A stretch of DNA of 64,000 nt from assembly GCF_020509005.1 (NCBI RefSeq), contig NC_063021.1, forward strand, positions 682,001-746,000, read 5' to 3'. Of this stretch, positions 61,543-64,000 are shown one piece after another. The first letter of the stretch is position 1, and the number at the start of each line of letters is the position of its first letter. The DNA comes from Fulvia fulva (Eukaryota; Ascomycota; Dothideomycetes; Mycosphaerellales; Mycosphaerellaceae). The notes under the pieces are model-generated. The model ran no database searches. It saw only the letters and a list, made by a program, of their open reading frames with translations, and was not told the origin of the DNA. Both the position numbers and the translations under genes were made by a program.

Positions 61543-64000
61543 CTACCTCTTCCTCGGTGACTTCTGGTCCAAGGTTGACAGACCCAACCCTGTACCTCTA
61601 TCCGCGACTCGATTCGGCTGGTCCTCTCGATTCGCTCTCGCTTGCCGTGGTGTCCGTCCAGCATCCGGCGTGGACGACATATCTGGTGTTGAAGGTTGGC
61701 TAGCCTTCTGCGCAGGCGACTGGGCTCCGCCGCGCGAGTCTTCCAGTTCTAGCTCGAAATCCGGCTCACTCTCATCCTCTTCCTCGTCGAATTCTTCTTC
61801 ATCGTCACCTTCCAGCTCTTCATTGTCGAGCATTGGCTGTGTCATCTCGTCGTCGTCGAGCGTTTCCGCGATCGACTGATCGAGACTGGCCCGCGGGTCG
61901 GAGAGATAGCTGTCAGCCATGTCTCCTGCCTCGTCCTCACTCAAGACGCTGCCATGAGTGCCAGCGGTACCGACTCTGGCGAGGGCATTGACAAGCGGTT
62001 CGTCCCCTTCATCTTCACTGTCTGTGAAGTCGATGATGTCGAGCGGCTTGTCTCGCCAGTAGTTGAAGTCTGTGAACTCTTCACCGCCGCCCTTGACCAG
62101 TAGTCCCACAGGTGGGAAGTAGTGGTCAACAATCTCACGCATGGTGCTGTAAGCTGTTTTGTAGTTGTTGAGACTTAGCAGATCTAGTGACACCTCAGAG
62201 TTACTGTTGATGGTGAAGATCCTCGTACTGGGTATGTTGACTGATCGGTAGCTCAACGCATCTGTGAGACGGTTGCCGAAACCAGCATAGAACGGGCTGC
62301 CTGATTTGCCCTTGCCGGTACCTAGATTTTGAAGATCTGGGTTTGGCTTGAGACCGGCCTCGACGGATTCGTGAGTGTTATTCGAGCCGCCATGGCCTGC
62401 AAACAACGCCATTATGTCCCGCAAGCAGGCCATTTTGAATATCTCCGGCTTTCTCAAGTACACCTCACGACGAAGCGCTGCTATCATGCGGTCTGGACTG
62501 AGAATGACAGGCCCAGGTGGCAGCTTGTATCCCTCCTGGACCACGCCTTTCAGATAGCCCCGCGTCATATCGGCTTGCCCAACACTTCGGCTCGTCAGAT
62601 ACAGAAAGTTATATCCATTGGACGCAATCTCGGTGTACAGCTTAGCAACGCCTTGATGGGTCCAGTCTCTACCAATGGTAGTCATCACATGCCCAAGCAC
62701 ATCCGACTTGGTAATTGTGCCATCGATATCGCTGATGACAATGGGTACATCATGCTTCCAATACCACAATGTAGCAGTACAGGTGGATCTGTTCACGGTG
62801 AAAGCCATGTTATTGGCACCTGATTCGAGGTTCATTGACTTGAGTTGATCGGAAGTCAATCGCAACGTCTTGGCATAGTTCTTGTTAGGATCGCCAGCAA
62901 CGGGAGAGCTCGGCTGTGATGGCATCCCGACCGCGCTATCGGAGTCTCTCCTGATGTGCGTGCCAGTGTAGTCTGCTGACTTGCCGTCACTGCGAGCATC
63001 ATCGCTATGATACCCAGGATCCGAGATGGCATCCGTGGAAGCATATGCCGCCGGATTGAAGCCACCAAGTGCGGTCGCAGCTGCGGCTCTCTTGTTGGCA
63101 GCTTCTTTGGCCTCTTCGCTGCCGTAGATCCAGATGTTGCCCATCTCGTCAGCTCCGATGAGCGCACCAATATCATAGGGACCATCAACCTCTTCCGACA
63201 AAAGTTGTCGTGCAATGCCTTCTGCCTGTAGTGCTTCCATGTTACCGCCTTTAAAGCCTGCCATGTCCAGCATCAGGTCGCCGGACTCCGTCACCTGATT
63301 GCTGATGTTCGATGTCCATAATTTCTTTGACAAGTTCATTGCACGCTGCTTCGCCTCTTGTTGATCGACGGAAAGGTCGCTGTTCGATCTGGCCAGATCG
63401 GTCCGTAGGGGCGATCCGTCCAAGTCGGACATGGCAGACGGGAGAAGCTGACTGTGATCCATTGCGCTTTTCATTGCCGCCTTCGCAGCTATGATAGCAG
63501 TGTCCGATTCCGATCTATCGAGCTTCGGTAGATGAGGATTCTCGATGCCCGAAAAGCTGCCCGAAGGCTGTCGTTTGACCGGCTCGTTTGGTGAGCTCGA
63601 CAGCGGAGTGAGCTGGCCCATGTCGCTCTGCGCTCTACGCGAGAAGGAAGGTATAGGCATCCCCTCTGTTGTACTCCTGCTGTGTCCCCGCGGAGGTTGT
63701 CTCAAGGTATCTTCGGTGGGCGTCTCGCTTCGATCGTTGAGGGAGAAGGGGTCTGGCTCCTGCAGCGTAGGAGTCGAGGGTCGACTGGGCTTCAGTTCGG
63801 GACTCGCAGCAGGCGAGACGACTGGACTCGTCTGGAACTCTGTGGGCACGCTCTGCAAAGTCTCAAAGACGAAGAAAGCCTCTCCTCCCTCACCCAGCTT
63901 CATGGGGTAGTCCTGCTTCTCGCCATTGACCTTGAACTCCACCTTCTTCTCGTAGGGCCGTAGCAAGCTGAACTTGCCGAAGCGAATGTGGAAGGGAGAG
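61543..64000 (-). CDS. Lipin/Pah1-type phosphatidate phosphatase (5' end outside the window)
   Basis: The frame runs from the window edge to TAG at 61543-61545 without introns; about 818 codons visible. The first visible residues (PFHIRFGKFSLL) are inside the N-terminal lipin domain, so the start lies beyond 64000. A long Ser/Pro-rich linker follows, typical of phosphoregulated lipins. The C-terminal LNS2 domain has the catalytic DxDxT motif DIDGT (62716-62730), SDVLGH and a KPEIFK segment. Lipins dephosphorylate phosphatidate to diacylglycerol on the ER/nuclear envelope and so set membrane versus storage lipid. The NYWRDKPLDI segment and an acidic tail (GDDEEEFDEEEDESEPD) are present; in yeast an acidic tail recruits the activating phosphatase Nem1-Spo7. 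The tail ends KSPRKR. The gene looks intact. Confidence 0.93.
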   Translation of the reverse strand, partial: SPFHIRFGKFSLLRPYEKKVEFKVNGEKQDYPMKLGEGGEAFFVFETLQSVPTEFQTSPVVSPAASPELKPSRPSTPTLQEPDPFSLNDRSETPTEDTLRQPPRGHSRSTTEGMPIPSFSRRAQSDMGQLTPLSSSPNEPVKRQPSGSFSGIENPHLPKLDRSESDTAIIAAKAAMKSAMDHSQLLPSAMSDLDGSPLRTDLARSNSDLSVDQQEAKQRAMNLSKKLWTSNISNQVTESGDLMLDMAGFKGGNMEALQAEGIARQLLSEEVDGPYDIGALIGADEMGNIWIYGSEEAKEAANKRAAAATALGGFNPAAYASTDAISDPGYHSDDARSDGKSADYTGTHIRRDSDSAVGMPSQPSSPVAGDPNKNYAKTLRLTSDQLKSMNLESGANNMAFTVNRSTCTATLWYWKHDVPIVISDIDGTITKSDVLGHVMTTIGRDWTHQGVAKLYTEIASNGYNFLYLTSRSVGQADMTRGYLKGVVQEGYKLPPGPVILSPDRMIAALRREVYLRKPEIFKMACLRDIMALFAGHGGSNNTHESVEAGLKPNPDLQNLGTGKGKSGSPFYAGFGNRLTDALSYRSVNIPSTRIFTINSNSEVSLDLLSLNNYKTAYSTMREIVDHYFPPVGLLVKGGGEEFTDFNYWRDKPLDIIDFTDSEDEGDEPLVNALARVGTAGTHGSVLSEDEAGDMADSYLSDPRASLDQSIAETLDDDEMTQPMLDNEELEGDDEEEFDEEEDESEPDFELELEDSRGGAQSPAQKASQPSTPDMSSTPDAGRTPRQARANREDQPNRVADRGTGLGLSTLDQKSPRKR

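Noticed and set aside
57850..64000. Biosynthetic gene cluster or giant Starship-type element
   Set aside because: Only two genes, both ordinary lipid enzymes; no tyrosine-recombinase captain, synthase or transporter seen.
1..64000. tRNA, rRNA or CRISPR loci
   Set aside because: No cloverleaf, rRNA core or regularly spaced repeats noticed; the Met-anticodon-like arm at 50852 is a primer-binding site, not a tRNA gene.

Overview
The window looks like a filamentous ascomycete (Pezizomycotina; Dothideomycetes is my guess, not shown by sequence). Reasons: short GT-AG introns with CTAAC/CTGAT-type branch sites, a fused CYP505 P450-reductase gene, a fungal lipin/Pah1 gene, and long tracts with the repeat-induced point mutation (RIP) signature, in which CpA/TpG has become TpA while CpG survives.

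Bases 1-57.6 kb form one nested transposon island. The base layer is a RIP-ruined Gypsy element (Gypsy-3, plus strand, 5' LTR at 179-373). It was entered by LINEs G (771-3266, itself entered by LINE A), B (3661-5046) and D (5172-10081, nearly intact), by a solo LTR (10666-10826), and by a minus-strand chromovirus remnant called Gypsy-2-prime (from 12738 to about 57185). Gypsy-2-prime was in turn entered by LINE C (13051-24330, carrying intact Gypsy-1 at 18014-24304), a lightly mutated copy of its own family (Gypsy-2, 26634-33855), an internally deleted pogo/Fot1 transposon (34936-36068), a chimeric LINE E (37159-39745), and LINE F (40636-56418). LINE F carries a tandem Copia array (45577-56413). 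Most insertions are bounded by readable target-site duplications (TSDs): 5 bp for LTR elements, 13-18 bp for LINEs, TA for pogo. The order of events can therefore be read directly.

Potentially functional mobile elements are Gypsy-1 (identical 520-bp LTRs, open gag and pol, chromodomain) and the Copia array (three identical 233-bp LTRs, two identical 1508-codon gag-pol genes). LINE D and Gypsy-2 are coding-complete except for nonsense codons at Gln or Trp positions, as expected from light RIP.

From about 57.6 kb the composition turns abruptly to ordinary gene-rich DNA. A CYP505-type self-sufficient fatty-acid hydroxylase (57850-61264, plus, four exons, with an apparent 1-nt frameshift in a G7 run) converges on a lipin-type phosphatidate phosphatase (61543 to beyond the window end, minus). 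I saw no tRNA, rRNA, CRISPR or biosynthetic cluster. The notable content is the transposon biology: a tandem LTR retrotransposon, a LINE chimera, recoding signals, and insertions dated relative to RIP.
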